Below are positions 26,182 to 34,909 of a stretch of 64,000 bases of DNA, piece after piece. A program made the translations under genes and the position numbers. The stretch comes from Streptomyces sp. NBC_00353 (GTDB lineage: Bacteria; Actinomycetota; Actinomycetes; Streptomycetales; Streptomycetaceae). The DNA lies in assembly GCF_036108815.1 (NCBI RefSeq), contig NZ_CP107985.1, positions 248,001 through 312,000 on the forward strand. The letters run 5' to 3'. The stretch's first letter is position 1. Every line of letters starts with the position of its first letter. The notes beneath the pieces were generated by a model. That model ran no database searches. It worked only from the letters and a program-made list of their open reading frames with translations, and was not told where the DNA came from.

Positions 26182-28272
26182 TCACGGCAGCTCTTGCTCG
26201 GCCCAGATGGTCTTGCCGCGTCGGTCGGGGCGTGTGCCCCAGCGCTGGGTCATCTGTGCGGTGAGGTAGAGGCCGCGGCCGCCTTCGTCGGTGTCCGCGG
26301 CGTGCCGCAGTTGCGGGGACGTGCTGCTGGTGTCGGACACTTCGCAGATGAGGGCCCGGTCGCGGATCAGGCGCAGCCCGATCGGGCCGTCGGAGTAGCG
26401 GAGGGCGTTGGTGACCAGTTCGCTGACCACCAGCGAGGTGGTGTACTCGAGGTCGTCCAGGCCCCAGGCGGCGAGTTGGCCGGCTGCGAGCTTGCGGGCC
26501 TCGGCGACGACCTCCGGCGCCGGGCGCAGTATCCAGGAGACCAGGTGGTCGGTGTCGAGGACGCGGGTTCTGGCGAACAGGAGGACCACGTCGTCCTCGG
26601 GCCCTTCCGGGGCCAGGCCGTCCAGGACGGCGTCGCAGGCTTCCTGCAGGGAGCGGTTGTCGGATGCGAGAGCGGTGCGGATGCCGTCCAGGCGTTGTCC
26701 GTCGTGCTGTGCGGAGCTGTGGAGATACAGGGCGGTGTTGTAAAGCACGAGGGTGCTGCCCTCGGGCAGCTCCCTCTCGACGCTCTGGTAGGCGGGGAGG
26801 CCGTGTCCGAGTGGCGGCCCCTGAGGGATGTCGGCGAGCTGCACGGTGCCGTCGGGGAGGGCGATGACCGGTGGCGGGTGGCCCGCCCGGACCATGCTGC
26901 ACTGCCGGGTCGTCGGGTCGTAAACCAGGTACAGGCAGGTAGTGCCCACGGTTCGGCTGTCGGGGCCGTCATGCCGGGGTTCCCGGCTGCCGAGCCGGGT
27001 GACGAGTTCGTGCAGGCGATCGAGCAGCTCGTCGGGCGGCAGGTCCAAAGAGGCCAGGGCGCCGATGGCGGCACGCAGTTCGCCCATGGCTGCCGCAGCG
27101 CGGATTCCCCGGCCGGGCGTGTCGCCGGCGACCAGGGCGACGCGTGCGCCGGACAGCGGGATGACGTCGAACCAGTCGCCGCCGGCACCCGAGGGCACGT
27201 AGCTGTGAGCGGTCTCCACCGCGGTGTGCACGGGAACCTCGCGCGGGCGCAGACTGAGCTGGAGGAGTTGGCCGGCAGAGCGTTCGCGGCCGTAGAGCCG
27301 GGCGTTGTCCAGGCACACTGCGGTACGTGCGGCCAGTTGCACGGCGAGTGCCAGATCGTCGTCCTCGTACGCATCCGGGCACTGTCCTCGGTAGAAGCAG
27401 ACCAGGCCCAATACCACGCCCCGGGCGAGCAAGGGGACCACCATCATCGAGTGGACCCCGGCCCCGAGCAGTACCCGGGCCCGGACCGGGTCTTGGGAGA
27501 GCCATTCGGCATCCGCATCCAGCCGCCCGATCAGCCGGGGCCGCAGGTCGGCCATGCTCCATCGGTACGGCGTTCCGGCGGAGACCGCGTTCGCGTCCCC
27601 CACCGGGTACACCTCCGAGCTCTCGGCACTCTCATGCACGCGCCGGCCGGCCCGTCGCATAGGGAGGTTCTCGATGAGCGGCCCGGGTTCCGGTGCCTCA
27701 CCGCGCAGTACCAGGTCGAGCAGGTCCACCGTCACCGTGTCGGCCAGCTCCGGGACCGTGACATCGGCCAGTTCCTGCGCGGTTCGGAACAGGTCCAGGG
27801 TGCTGCCGATGCGGGCCGCGGCCCGGTCCAACAAGGCGAGTCGCGCGTGAGCGCGGTATCTGTCGGTGACATCCATGATGGTGCCCGCCACGCCCAGGGG
27901 GCGCCTGCCCTCACCCGTCAGCCGGAACCACGACACCGATGCCACGACCTGGGCAAACGGATCACGCCGCGAACGCACCGTCACCAGCACATCCCGTCTG
28001 GGCCTGCCGGTCTCCAGGACCTCAGTCACCATGGCCTCGATGGCGTCCGCCTGCGCGACGTCATAAGTGCGCAACACATCGGTGAACCTGCGCCCCAGGA
28101 ACTCCTCAAGAGGAAACGCACGAATGTTCCGTGCTGCGGAGTTGTACCGGACCAACCGCAGCTCCGTATCCAGAACATGCAGACCGACCCGGGTTTCGGA
28201 GAACAGGGTGGTGAGGACTGCGTCGTCCAGCTCGCGGTCAGGCTGACTCGACGAGTCCTGCGGAATACTCAC
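26182..28272 (-). CDS. PAS-GAF-PP2C(SpoIIE)-HATPase regulatory phosphatase
   Basis: About 696 aa from the GTG at 28272. Order of domains: PAS (GLHVLDTELRLVRYNSAARN), GAF (YRWSMADLRPRL to AARTAVCLDNARLYGRE), SpoIIE-type PP2C phosphatase (SYVPSGAGGDWFDVIPL, GDTPGRGI, VRAGHPPPVIALPDG, EGPEDDVVLLFAR), and a C-terminal anti-sigma-like HATPase (VVSELVTNALRYS, DEGGRGLYL). Such proteins dephosphorylate anti-anti-sigma factors and can also bind them. They are abundant in Streptomyces as entry points to SigB-like stress networks. The open frame continues upstream to 28479, but that extension does not look conserved. No anti-anti-sigma partner is adjacent. Confidence 0.85.
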   Translation of the reverse strand: MSIPQDSSSQPDRELDDAVLTTLFSETRVGLHVLDTELRLVRYNSAARNIRAFPLEEFLGRRFTDVLRTYDVAQADAIEAMVTEVLETGRPRRDVLVTVRSRRDPFAQVVASVSWFRLTGEGRRPLGVAGTIMDVTDRYRAHARLALLDRAAARIGSTLDLFRTAQELADVTVPELADTVTVDLLDLVLRGEAPEPGPLIENLPMRRAGRRVHESAESSEVYPVGDANAVSAGTPYRWSMADLRPRLIGRLDADAEWLSQDPVRARVLLGAGVHSMMVVPLLARGVVLGLVCFYRGQCPDAYEDDDLALAVQLAARTAVCLDNARLYGRERSAGQLLQLSLRPREVPVHTAVETAHSYVPSGAGGDWFDVIPLSGARVALVAGDTPGRGIRAAAAMGELRAAIGALASLDLPPDELLDRLHELVTRLGSREPRHDGPDSRTVGTTCLYLVYDPTTRQCSMVRAGHPPPVIALPDGTVQLADIPQGPPLGHGLPAYQSVERELPEGSTLVLYNTALYLHSSAQHDGQRLDGIRTALASDNRSLQEACDAVLDGLAPEGPEDDVVLLFARTRVLDTDHLVSWILRPAPEVVAEARKLAAGQLAAWGLDDLEYTTSLVVSELVTNALRYSDGPIGLRLIRDRALICEVSDTSSTSPQLRHAADTDEGGRGLYLTAQMTQRWGTRPDRRGKTIWAEQELP

Positions 28273-28789
28273 GGCGCGCCATCCATCCCGCTCATGAAGG
28301 CCGACATCCCCGAAGGGGGTTCTTTGTATCGATTGGCATGAATTATTACATTTCGAGCTTCGAAATCTCATAGGTGGCGGACTGCGGAGTAACGCGGCGA
28401 ACCAGTCCGGGCGCATTGGGACGATTGCCGGGCGCACGTACAAGTCGCCGGGCCAGATCTGGAGCACCTGCGGTGACAAGCCTCTGCCTGAGGCTGTGAA
28501 TCGCCACCGTCGACGCGAAGACCTGGCGGTTCAGCCCCCGTGGTGGTCGGCAGCACGACCGAACGACGTACTGGTGCGCCCCTGTCGCCCATGCGGAAGC
28601 GGCTGCTGTGCCGGCGGGAGAACCACTCCAGTGCGGCGGCGAGCATGCACCGTTCCCCTTCAAGGACGATCTCGTCAATCAAGGAGTTCGGCGCCCTCCG
28701 GATACCGCTCGTCGGCCGTCGTGGCCTCCCGTAGCGCATCCGCTACCGCCTCCGCCCGCATGCCTCACATCCTCCGAAGGAGACCTCGC
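28273..28789. other. 517-bp region with an IS256 scrap
   Basis: Apart from the IS256-like fragment at 28620-28690, an AT-rich patch (about 28325-28375, including ttgaattattac-like sequence on both strands) lies upstream of the phosphatase gene and may hold its promoter. Confidence 0.35.
28620..28690 (-). pseudogene. IS256-family transposase scrap
   Basis: The minus-strand frame reads NSLIDEIVLEGERCMLAAAL, matching the conserved N-terminal LIDEIVLEGARRMLAxAL block of IS256-family transposases. No DDE residues remain. Confidence 0.5.
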
Positions 28790-29733
28790 ATGAACCCGTC
28801 CGCCCCCTCGCACACCCCCCGCAGCATGGCCCCGGCCTGGACCGTGGGCGACCTTGTCGTACACCGCATCGACGAAACCGAACTCCCCCGCAGACCGGCC
28901 CCTGGCTACTGCCCGACGCGACACCCGACGTCGTGAACGAAGTGCCGTGGCTCCAGCCATCCTTCGCAGGCCACGACGGCATCCTGCATCTGGCCAGCCA
29001 CAGTTTCGCCCTGGAAGCGAACGGCCTGCGCGTACTCGTCGACACCGGAATCGGCAACGGCAAAACCCGTGCCAACCCGGCCTGGCACAACCTGAACACC
29101 GACTACCTGCAGCGGCTCACCGAGGCCGGTTTCGCACCCGAGACCATCGACCTGGTCGTCCTGACCCACCTGCACGCCGACCACGTCGGCTGGAACACCC
29201 GCGACGACAACGGCACGTGGGTCCCCACCTTCCCCAACGCCCGGTACGTGGCATCCACCACCAAGTGGGACTACTGGGCAGGCGTCGAGTTGGAAGCACC
29301 CCGCCAGCAGATGTTCCGCGACTCGATCTACCCGATCCGCGAGTCCGGCCAACTCGATCTCATCGACGTACCCGCGACCACCGACCTGGGCGGCACGGGC
29401 GTCGAAGTGGCTCCCGGCATCCGGCTGTTCGCCACACCTGGTCACACTCCGGGGCAGGTCGCCGTCGAACTCCGCAGCGGCAGCCGATCGGCCGTCATCA
29501 CCGGCGACTGCATCCACCACCCCGTGCAGCTGCCGCATCCCCACATCACCAGCTGCGTGGACATCGACGCCGACCAGGCCACACAGACCCGCCGCGACCT
29601 GCTGGCCGCGCTCGCCGACACCGACACCCTGCTCCTGGGCAGTCACTTCCCGCCACCCACCGCCGGGACAGTCGTCTCCGACGAAAACAACTACCGTCTC
29701 GTGCCGGTCCCCGGGCTCACCATGCCGGCCTAG
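28790..29733 (+). pseudogene. MBL-fold metallo-hydrolase with one frameshift
   Basis: From 28933 the frame is a complete metallo-beta-lactamase-fold core: LTHLHADHVGW (metal motif HxHxDH), TPGHTPGQVAVE, ITGDCIHHPVQ and LLGSHFPPP. The native N-terminus is one frame away: ATG at 28790 with GAAGGAG upstream, reading WTVGDLVVHRIDETELP. The two join if one C is restored in the C5 run at 28885-28889 (giving LPPQTGPWLLPDATPDVVNE). Either a very recent pseudogene, a sequencing error, or translation from an internal GTG/ATG near 28933. The family includes quorum-quenching lactonases and many unassigned hydrolases. Confidence 0.75.
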
Positions 29734-29934
29734 CCGCCGGGGCCTGTCCGCTTCACACCGCCCGCGACCACCGTCGGCGCACTGCCGCCCACTGCTGCGG
29801 TGCTCAGCACCGGCCTCCGCCAACGAGTCCCGGGCAGACAGCGAGGTCCGGGCCCGGGCACCGCGTTCCCCGGAGGCACGCCCGCCGGCTATCGGCTACT
29901 CAAAGGAGACACCCAGTCCGGCCCATGTCATCGG

Positions 29935-30955
29935 GCTCGTCGGCGTCCGGTGGTGGGGTGAAGTCGTCGGCGATTCGCACGCGGAGCCATCGGTGAGGTC
30001 AGCCGTTTATTCGTCGTCGAGTTGGTCGACGGCGCTGAGGATGGCGTCGGTGCCGTGGGTTTCGACGAGGTCGACGAGTGGCTGCAGGTCGCCACCGGCG
30101 GGATCGTGATCGGCGTAGTCCGGCAGCTCGCCCCAGGTCGGGAAGAGAATGAGTTCGGGGTGAAAGGTGCGGCGGACTTCTTTGAGATCGTTGGCTGCTC
30201 GGGCCAATGCTCGCAGCGTCTCTCCTCCCCCGACCATCGCGACGCGGTGGTCTGTTTCCAGTAGCTGCATGACTTCGCGCATGGCGCCGACGTTGGTGCC
30301 GCACAGGACGGCGTCGGGGATCTCGACCGGGCCGAGCTCGGTGGCAATCGTCTCGTTACCTTTGAGGCGCAGGGGGGCATTGGCCATGGTGAGCCAGCGG
30401 TTGGCTTCTGCTGCGAGATGGGGCCGAAGCGGAAGGATTTTGACAGGGCGAGGAGTATGCCGGGGAACGTGGTCATGACGTCGCGGGCTCCGCGCCATTG
30501 GTAGATGGCCTGGGCGGAGTCGCCGACCATGACGAGCTGGGCGTGGTCGCGTTGGGTGTTGAAGGTCTGCTCGACTACGGGGTTGGTGTCCTGGGCCTCA
30601 TCGAGGAGCAGGAAGTCGGTGTTGATCTTCGGTTCGGTCAGTGACCACATTTTGAGGTAGTGGTCGTGGTCGAAGCGGACAGCGCCGGCATCGGGATTCT
30701 GCAGGTCGGTCGGCCCATGCTTTGCGTGCGAAAGGCATGCCTGCTGCTGTGAGTTGGGCGTGAGGTGCGGGTGCTTCGAGGCTGCGCAGTGGTGGGACGT
30801 AGTGGTGGGTGAGGGCTGGGTCGGAGGAGTGGCAGAAGCGGGTCACGGTGCGCAGCGTGGCGTAGGAGAGGAGTCGGAGTGAGAGGTCTCGGTGGCCGAT
30901 GCGTAGGGGTTTGGTGATGCCGAGATCTTGTCCGGTTTTCCAGCCTGGCTGGCGG
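29935..30955 (-). pseudogene. UvrD/REP-type helicase, decayed and truncated
   Basis: Minus-strand frames read KPLRIGHRDLSLRLLSYATL, FLLLDEAQDTNPVVEQTF (Walker B DEAQ), LVMVGDSAQAIYQWRGARD, then (shifted near 30425) LAAEANRWLTMANAPLRLKG and DAILSAVDQLDDE-stop, and another frame VRIADDFTPPPDADEP. Walker A and the N-terminus are missing beyond 30955. At least three lesions. Non-functional superfamily 1 helicase. Confidence 0.8.
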
Positions 30956-30956
30956 G

Positions 30957-31260
30957 GGCCGTTCAGGCGGGTGAGCTCCTGGTGCCGTGGCGGGAGCTCG
31001 CCGGGCCGCACCTGCGCCTGGAGGTCCTCCACTGGGGGCTGCAAGACCTCGGAGCAGGCTCGTTGCGACTCGCCGCCCACACCCTCGGCCTGGCCGACCG
31101 ACTCTCCATCCCCACGGTGCTGACGAACGCGGTGCGCTACGCCGACCCCGCTCAGCACCGGATCGCGGACGTCCTGGACGCGGCCCGGCTGCTGCGCCCG
31201 ATCAATCGCCGCCGACTGGACTGCGGCGAACGCTGGCTGAACGGCCGGGTGTCTGGCCTG
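30957..31260 (+). pseudogene. DNA polymerase III alpha (DnaE-like) internal fragment
   Basis: Reads AVQAGELLVPWRELAGPHLR, GSLRLAAHTLGLADRLSIPT and VLTNAVRYADPAQHRIADVL followed by DAARLLRP. This is the PHP/early palm part of an actinobacterial DnaE (error-prone type likely). Only about 100 codons. It begins exactly where the UvrD remnant, running in the opposite direction, is cut off. Confidence 0.7.
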
Positions 31261-31338
31261 GCGAGAAGCGGGGAAGAACGTGAGGGCCGTGGCTTTCGGC
31301 TCCTCTGACCGGGGCTATGGCTGCTCAAGGGAGGCGTA

Positions 31339-31560
31339 GTGAACCTCAGGGCTCTGCTTCTCTACGGGTTGCTGCCCGCCTTCGGATTACTGCTTGCCTG
31401 GCACGTAGCCCGCTCCGATCGTTGCCGAGCCGCGGCAGGCGACGAAACAGCCCACCCCGCGCCGCCATTCTGGCGGGAGTACCTGAGGGCGTGGGGCATC
31501 GTGCTAATGGCAGTGCTACTGCTCATCCTCCACATTGCCTTCAGCGGCCACATTCCCTGA
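31339..31560 (+). CDS. small two-helix membrane protein
   Basis: 73 aa with two transmembrane helices (LRALLLYGLLPAFGLLLAWH and WGIVLMAVLLLILHIAFSGH) and a short charged loop. The GTG start at 31339 is supported by GGGAGG 4-5 bp upstream. No family recognised. Small size and clear start make it a plausible real gene. Confidence 0.55.
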   Translation: MNLRALLLYGLLPAFGLLLAWHVARSDRCRAAAGDETAHPAPPFWREYLRAWGIVLMAVLLLILHIAFSGHIP

Positions 31561-31701
31561 ACAACCCGACCCCACGTGACGTTCGCCCCTCGGGCCGGGA
31601 GAGACAGCCACACTCGTCCACCCGCCCGACACGGCGAGACGACAAGACGTTGAGGTGTTCCCGACTTCCACGTGGACTCTCTGCGCATAGCGCCCCGCGG
31701 A

Positions 31702-31746
31702 CTCGGCCGTCTCGGCCGTCTCTGCCGTCTCGGCCGTCTCTGCCAC
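31702..31746. repeat. 9-bp tandem repeat, five units
   Basis: Units are CTCGGCCGT, CTCGGCCGT, CTCTGCCGT, CTCGGCCGT and CTCTGCCAC. On the minus strand they would encode a repeating ETA/AET triplet, but no gene context supports translation. Confidence 0.7.
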
Positions 31747-31858
31747 GGCGGGCTCTCCTTGAAGCAGCGCGAAGCGAGGAAGCCGGGCGCGGAGCGGCCG
31801 ATGACCGGCTGCCCCAACCCGCAGCTCGTGAGAGCGCGGGATGCCCGGCACACGGTGA

Positions 31859-32182
31859 GACGGTACGGGGAAGCGCAGCGGACCCGCACCGCCGCGCGGC
31901 ACGGACGGCGCAGCGCCCCGCCCCGCCCCGCCCCGAAGCAAAAGCACGAACGCTGCGCCCCGCAGCGCCGCACCCTCCCCGCCACACCGCGCCCCGGTTA
32001 CCGCCCAGTGGGGCTGGGCGAGCTGCCGCGGTGCCCTGACGGCCTCCTGGCGGGCCGTAATTCTCAAGAACCAGCGACAAGCGCTCTCGGATGCGGCCTA
32101 CGCAGCCAACCCCAGGCTCCCGGCGCACACCGACTGGTCCCAGCAGTCCGCCGCTCTCACTTCCGACCCCGTAACCGGCTGA
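31859..32182 (+). other. gene-like 3' end without a start codon
   Basis: An open frame ends with SWRAVILKNQRQALSDAAYA, ANPRLPAHTDWSQQSAAL and TSDPVTG, then TGA at 32180. A strong terminator starts 2 bp later. The tail looks like real protein, but no ATG or GTG occurs in frame and the upstream half is low-complexity Pro/Ala/Arg. Probably the surviving 3' end of a deleted gene; family not recognised. Confidence 0.35.
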
Positions 32183-32184
32183 CA

Positions 32185-32211
32185 CCGGCCCGGCCTCCGA
32201 GGCCGGGCCGG
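32185..32211. terminator. bidirectional terminator hairpin
   Basis: Perfect 12-bp stem CCGGCCCGGCCT with a 3-base loop. It lies between convergent frames ending at 32182 and 32245. Confidence 0.7.
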
Positions 32212-32244
32212 AATCACCTGCGGCCTGCCAGCCCGGGCCCCAGG

Positions 32245-33174
32245 TCAGGCAGTGGCCAGGCTCTCCTTGAAGAAGCCGGTCAGCTTCGCGACCGCGGTCG
32301 GCACGTACTCGTCCTTGTCGTAGAGGTCGATGTGCGTGGCACCGTCGATCCAGAACAGCTCCTTGGGCTCACGGGCCCTTCCGATCGCCTCACGGCTGAA
32401 GTACGCCGTGTCCGCCTCGGTGCCGGCGATCATCAGCAGGGGGCGCGGGGAGATCAGGTCGACCAGGTCGTACGACGAGTACTGGGCGATCTGGTCAACG
32501 CTGCGGAGCAGGTACCGGTTGGGAGAGTTCGGGTGCTGCGCGCGCGGGGTGCGGTAGTAGTCGTGGCCCTCCTGGTAGAGGGTCGGCCAGCCGCGGGCCT
32601 CTTCCTGGGTCTCCGGGACGACCGGGCCCAGCTGGAAGATGCCGTCCACGGCTTCCGCGGTACGGGCCTGGGCCGCGGCGTCGAGCATGCCCCGCAGGAC
32701 CTGCTCGTCCTGGCCGCCGCCCAGCCCCTCGCGGAACAGGGCGCCGATGTCCGCCGCGCTGACGGTCGCCACTGCCTTGATGCGGTGGTCGGTCGTCGCC
32801 GCGAAGGGGACGTAGCCGCCTGCGGCGCAGATGCCGAGTGCGCCGATGCGCTCCGGGTCGACCGCATCGCGGGTGGTCAGGAAGGTTGCCGCGCTCTTGA
32901 TGTCTTCCGCACGGGCGAACGGGTTCTCCAGGAACCGCGGCTCTCCCGCGCTCTCGCCCTGGTAGGCGGCGTCGAAGGCGAGCGTGACGAAGCCCTGTGC
33001 GGCGAGCTTCTGCGCGTACAGTCCGGCCGTCTGCTCCTTGACACCGCCGAAGGGGTGCGCGATGAGCACCGCCGGCCGCCGGTCACCTTCCGCATGGTCC
33101 TCGGGGAAGAACAGATTTCCGGCAAGCGTGATGCCGTTGCTCTGGAATTCCACACTGATCGGCTTCATTTTCAT
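32245..33174 (-). CDS. alpha/beta hydrolase with Cys in the nucleophile position
   Basis: A 309-aa alpha/beta hydrolase of the YcjY/dienelactone-hydrolase-like group. Seen: oxyanion region LIAHPFGGVKEQ, nucleophile elbow GALGICAAGG with Cys116 in place of the usual Ser, acid region MIAGTEADTAYFS and a late His in GATHIDLYD. Dienelactone hydrolases also use Cys, so the enzyme may cleave lactones or activated esters. Start at 33174. It is divergent from an XRE-family regulator (185 bp between starts) with two repeated boxes in the gap. Confidence 0.85.
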   Translation of the reverse strand: MKMKPISVEFQSNGITLAGNLFFPEDHAEGDRRPAVLIAHPFGGVKEQTAGLYAQKLAAQGFVTLAFDAAYQGESAGEPRFLENPFARAEDIKSAATFLTTRDAVDPERIGALGICAAGGYVPFAATTDHRIKAVATVSAADIGALFREGLGGGQDEQVLRGMLDAAAQARTAEAVDGIFQLGPVVPETQEEARGWPTLYQEGHDYYRTPRAQHPNSPNRYLLRSVDQIAQYSSYDLVDLISPRPLLMIAGTEADTAYFSREAIGRAREPKELFWIDGATHIDLYDKDEYVPTAVAKLTGFFKESLATA

Positions 33175-33285
33175 GCCCTTCTTGATATCGGCAAATTTCC
33201 GTGATGGTTTGTGTCTGCGAGGCCTCTCGGGGAGGCGTTTCCACCACGATCACACGCCGCATAGAGGGCAACAAGAGAGAGCTAT

Positions 33286-33313
33286 TTCCTGGGAAAGGGC
33301 GTTCCTGGGAAAG
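33286..33313. promoter_or_regulatory. tandem TTCCTGGGAAAG boxes
   Basis: The 12-mer TTCCTGGGAAAG occurs exactly twice, at 33286-33297 and 33302-33313, a 16-bp period. Each has a TTCC-GGAA dyad. It stands between the hydrolase and XRE genes, close to the XRE start, and is a good operator candidate. Confidence 0.5.
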
Positions 33314-33358
33314 ATTCCTCCCCCTCACAGGAGGCGTACCGCCTGCCACACTGAAGAC

Positions 33359-34273
33359 ATGGCTACCGCAGACGCACAGCGCAACGAGCTCGGGGAATTC
33401 CTCAAGGCGCGGCGGGCCGAACTGACCCCCGCCCAAGCAGGTCTTCCCCAGTCCGGAACCGCCCGCCGGGTCCCCGGCCTGCGCCGCGAGGAAGTGGCAC
33501 ACCTGGCTGCCATCAGCACCGACTACTACACCCGCGTCGAACAGGGTCGGCTCCAAGCATCCGAACAGGTCCTGACCTCCTTGGCACACGCTCTGCACCT
33601 CGACGAGGATCAGACCGCCTACATGAGGGGCCTACACGGAGCCAAGCGCCGAGGACGCTCGCAGCGACGACCCGCCCAGCGAGTCCGTCCGCAGCTGCAG
33701 CGGCTGCTGGACCAGCTCACGGACTCGCCCGCCCTGGTCCTGGGGCGGCACATGGACATCCTGGCTTGGAATTCACTCGCGGCTTCTCTCATCACCGATT
33801 TTTCGGCCTTGCCACCAGTGGAGCGAAATTATCTCAGACTGGCTTTCGTCGACCCGCACGTGCGTGGACTCTTCGCGGACTGGGAAACAACAGCCCGCAC
33901 TTGCGTGGCCTACCTCAGAATGGACGCCATTCAATACCCGGATGATCCCCGGCTGGCGATACTGGTCGGCGAGCTCTCCGTACGTGACCCCGATTTCCGG
34001 CAGTGGTGGGCCGCCCACGACGTCGCACACAAGACATGCGGCACCAAGAAACTCAACCACCCCGTCGCCGGAGAGCTGACCCTCGACTGGGAGATCCTCA
34101 GCTGCGCCACCGATCCCGACCAGCAGCTCATGGTCATGACAGCCGTACCGGGATCCGCCGCGCAAGAAAGTCTCCGGTTCCTCGCATCCTGGGCCGGCCC
34201 CGACAACTCTCCGCCGCGGGAACCCAGCGCACCCGCGGCCGACCGGCCCGGGGAAACACACCCCCGCCCATAG
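33359..34273 (+). CDS. XRE-family regulator with MmyB-type ligand domain
   Basis: A 304-aa protein. The N-terminal HTH_3 begins ELGEFLKARRAELTPAQAGL, and the hallmark PGLRREEVAHLAAISTDYYT is followed by RVEQGRLQASEQVL. The C-terminal MmyB-like domain (PALVLGRHMDILAWNSLAAS, RNYLRLAFVDP, VGELSVRDPDFRQWW) resembles PAS-like ligand pockets that may bind fatty acids or phospholipids. The ATG at 33359 has no close Shine-Dalgarno site, so a leaderless transcript is possible. It probably controls the divergent hydrolase. Confidence 0.88.
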   Translation: MATADAQRNELGEFLKARRAELTPAQAGLPQSGTARRVPGLRREEVAHLAAISTDYYTRVEQGRLQASEQVLTSLAHALHLDEDQTAYMRGLHGAKRRGRSQRRPAQRVRPQLQRLLDQLTDSPALVLGRHMDILAWNSLAASLITDFSALPPVERNYLRLAFVDPHVRGLFADWETTARTCVAYLRMDAIQYPDDPRLAILVGELSVRDPDFRQWWAAHDVAHKTCGTKKLNHPVAGELTLDWEILSCATDPDQQLMVMTAVPGSAAQESLRFLASWAGPDNSPPREPSAPAADRPGETHPRP

Positions 34274-34319
34274 GGCTACGGCGGCCCGACGGCACCCCGT
34301 GCGGCCGATGAAGTCAGTG

Positions 34320-34600
34320 GTCGCCGGACAAGAATTGGATCAGCGGTCGGCTGTCGTGGCGACGGCTTCGTCGTACGCGGCGAGGGTGCGGTACAGGGTC
34401 GAGCTGCCTGAACCGGGGCTGGTGCCGACCGCTCAGGAGTTCTGCGGGGCTCGCTGCGCGGGCGGTGCGGCGTGTTGCCGCCCATATGTAGTTCCCGGGC
34501 GATTTCACGGATGCCGTGCGCCTGGGCCAGCAGAGCACTGACGGTCGCGTGATGTTCGCGGTTCGGGCCTCGATCGGAGACATCCTCCCTTGGTATCCAC
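34320..34600 (-). pseudogene. ISL3-family transposase N-terminal remnant
   Basis: Frames read REHHATVSALLAQAHGIREI and ARELHMGGNT, then (shifted) RRTARAASPAELLSGRHQPR. This is the helix-turn-helix region following the zinc finger in ISL3 transposases. A third frame ends STLYRTLAAYDEAVATTADR-stop, which looks like another gene's C-terminus. Confidence 0.6.
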
Positions 34601-34909
34601 GCGGTCGGCGACGGCATCGCTCGGCAGGCCGTCAGTCCCGACGACTGCTGTCTTCAAGCAGTTGTTGTGGCGGCTCACACTCCGCTCGACGGCGGTTCCC
34701 AGGTTCTGCTGCCAAGTAGAGCGGACCCGCCCGGGCGATCCCCTGCGGGCGGGGCCGCATCACGTCCGCGACGTGGAGGGACCGGGGCTACCGCCTGCCC
34801 GGACACCGACCGGGGCTCGTGCCTTACGTCCCGTACACGGCCTTCCCGCAGTGTGACCGGGGCGGGAAGGCTGCGTTTTCGCGCCACTTGGCACTGGAAA
34901 GTCGAGCTA
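34601..34909. other. 309-bp region before the IS630 element
   Basis: Nothing convincing. A minus-strand run reading QQNLGTAVERSVSRHNNCLK is protein-like but unassigned. Confidence 0.3.

Noticed and set aside
26005..28341. A 778-codon plus-strand open frame.
   Set aside because: It is the antisense shadow of the PAS/GAF/SpoIIE phosphatase, which has clear domains on the minus strand.
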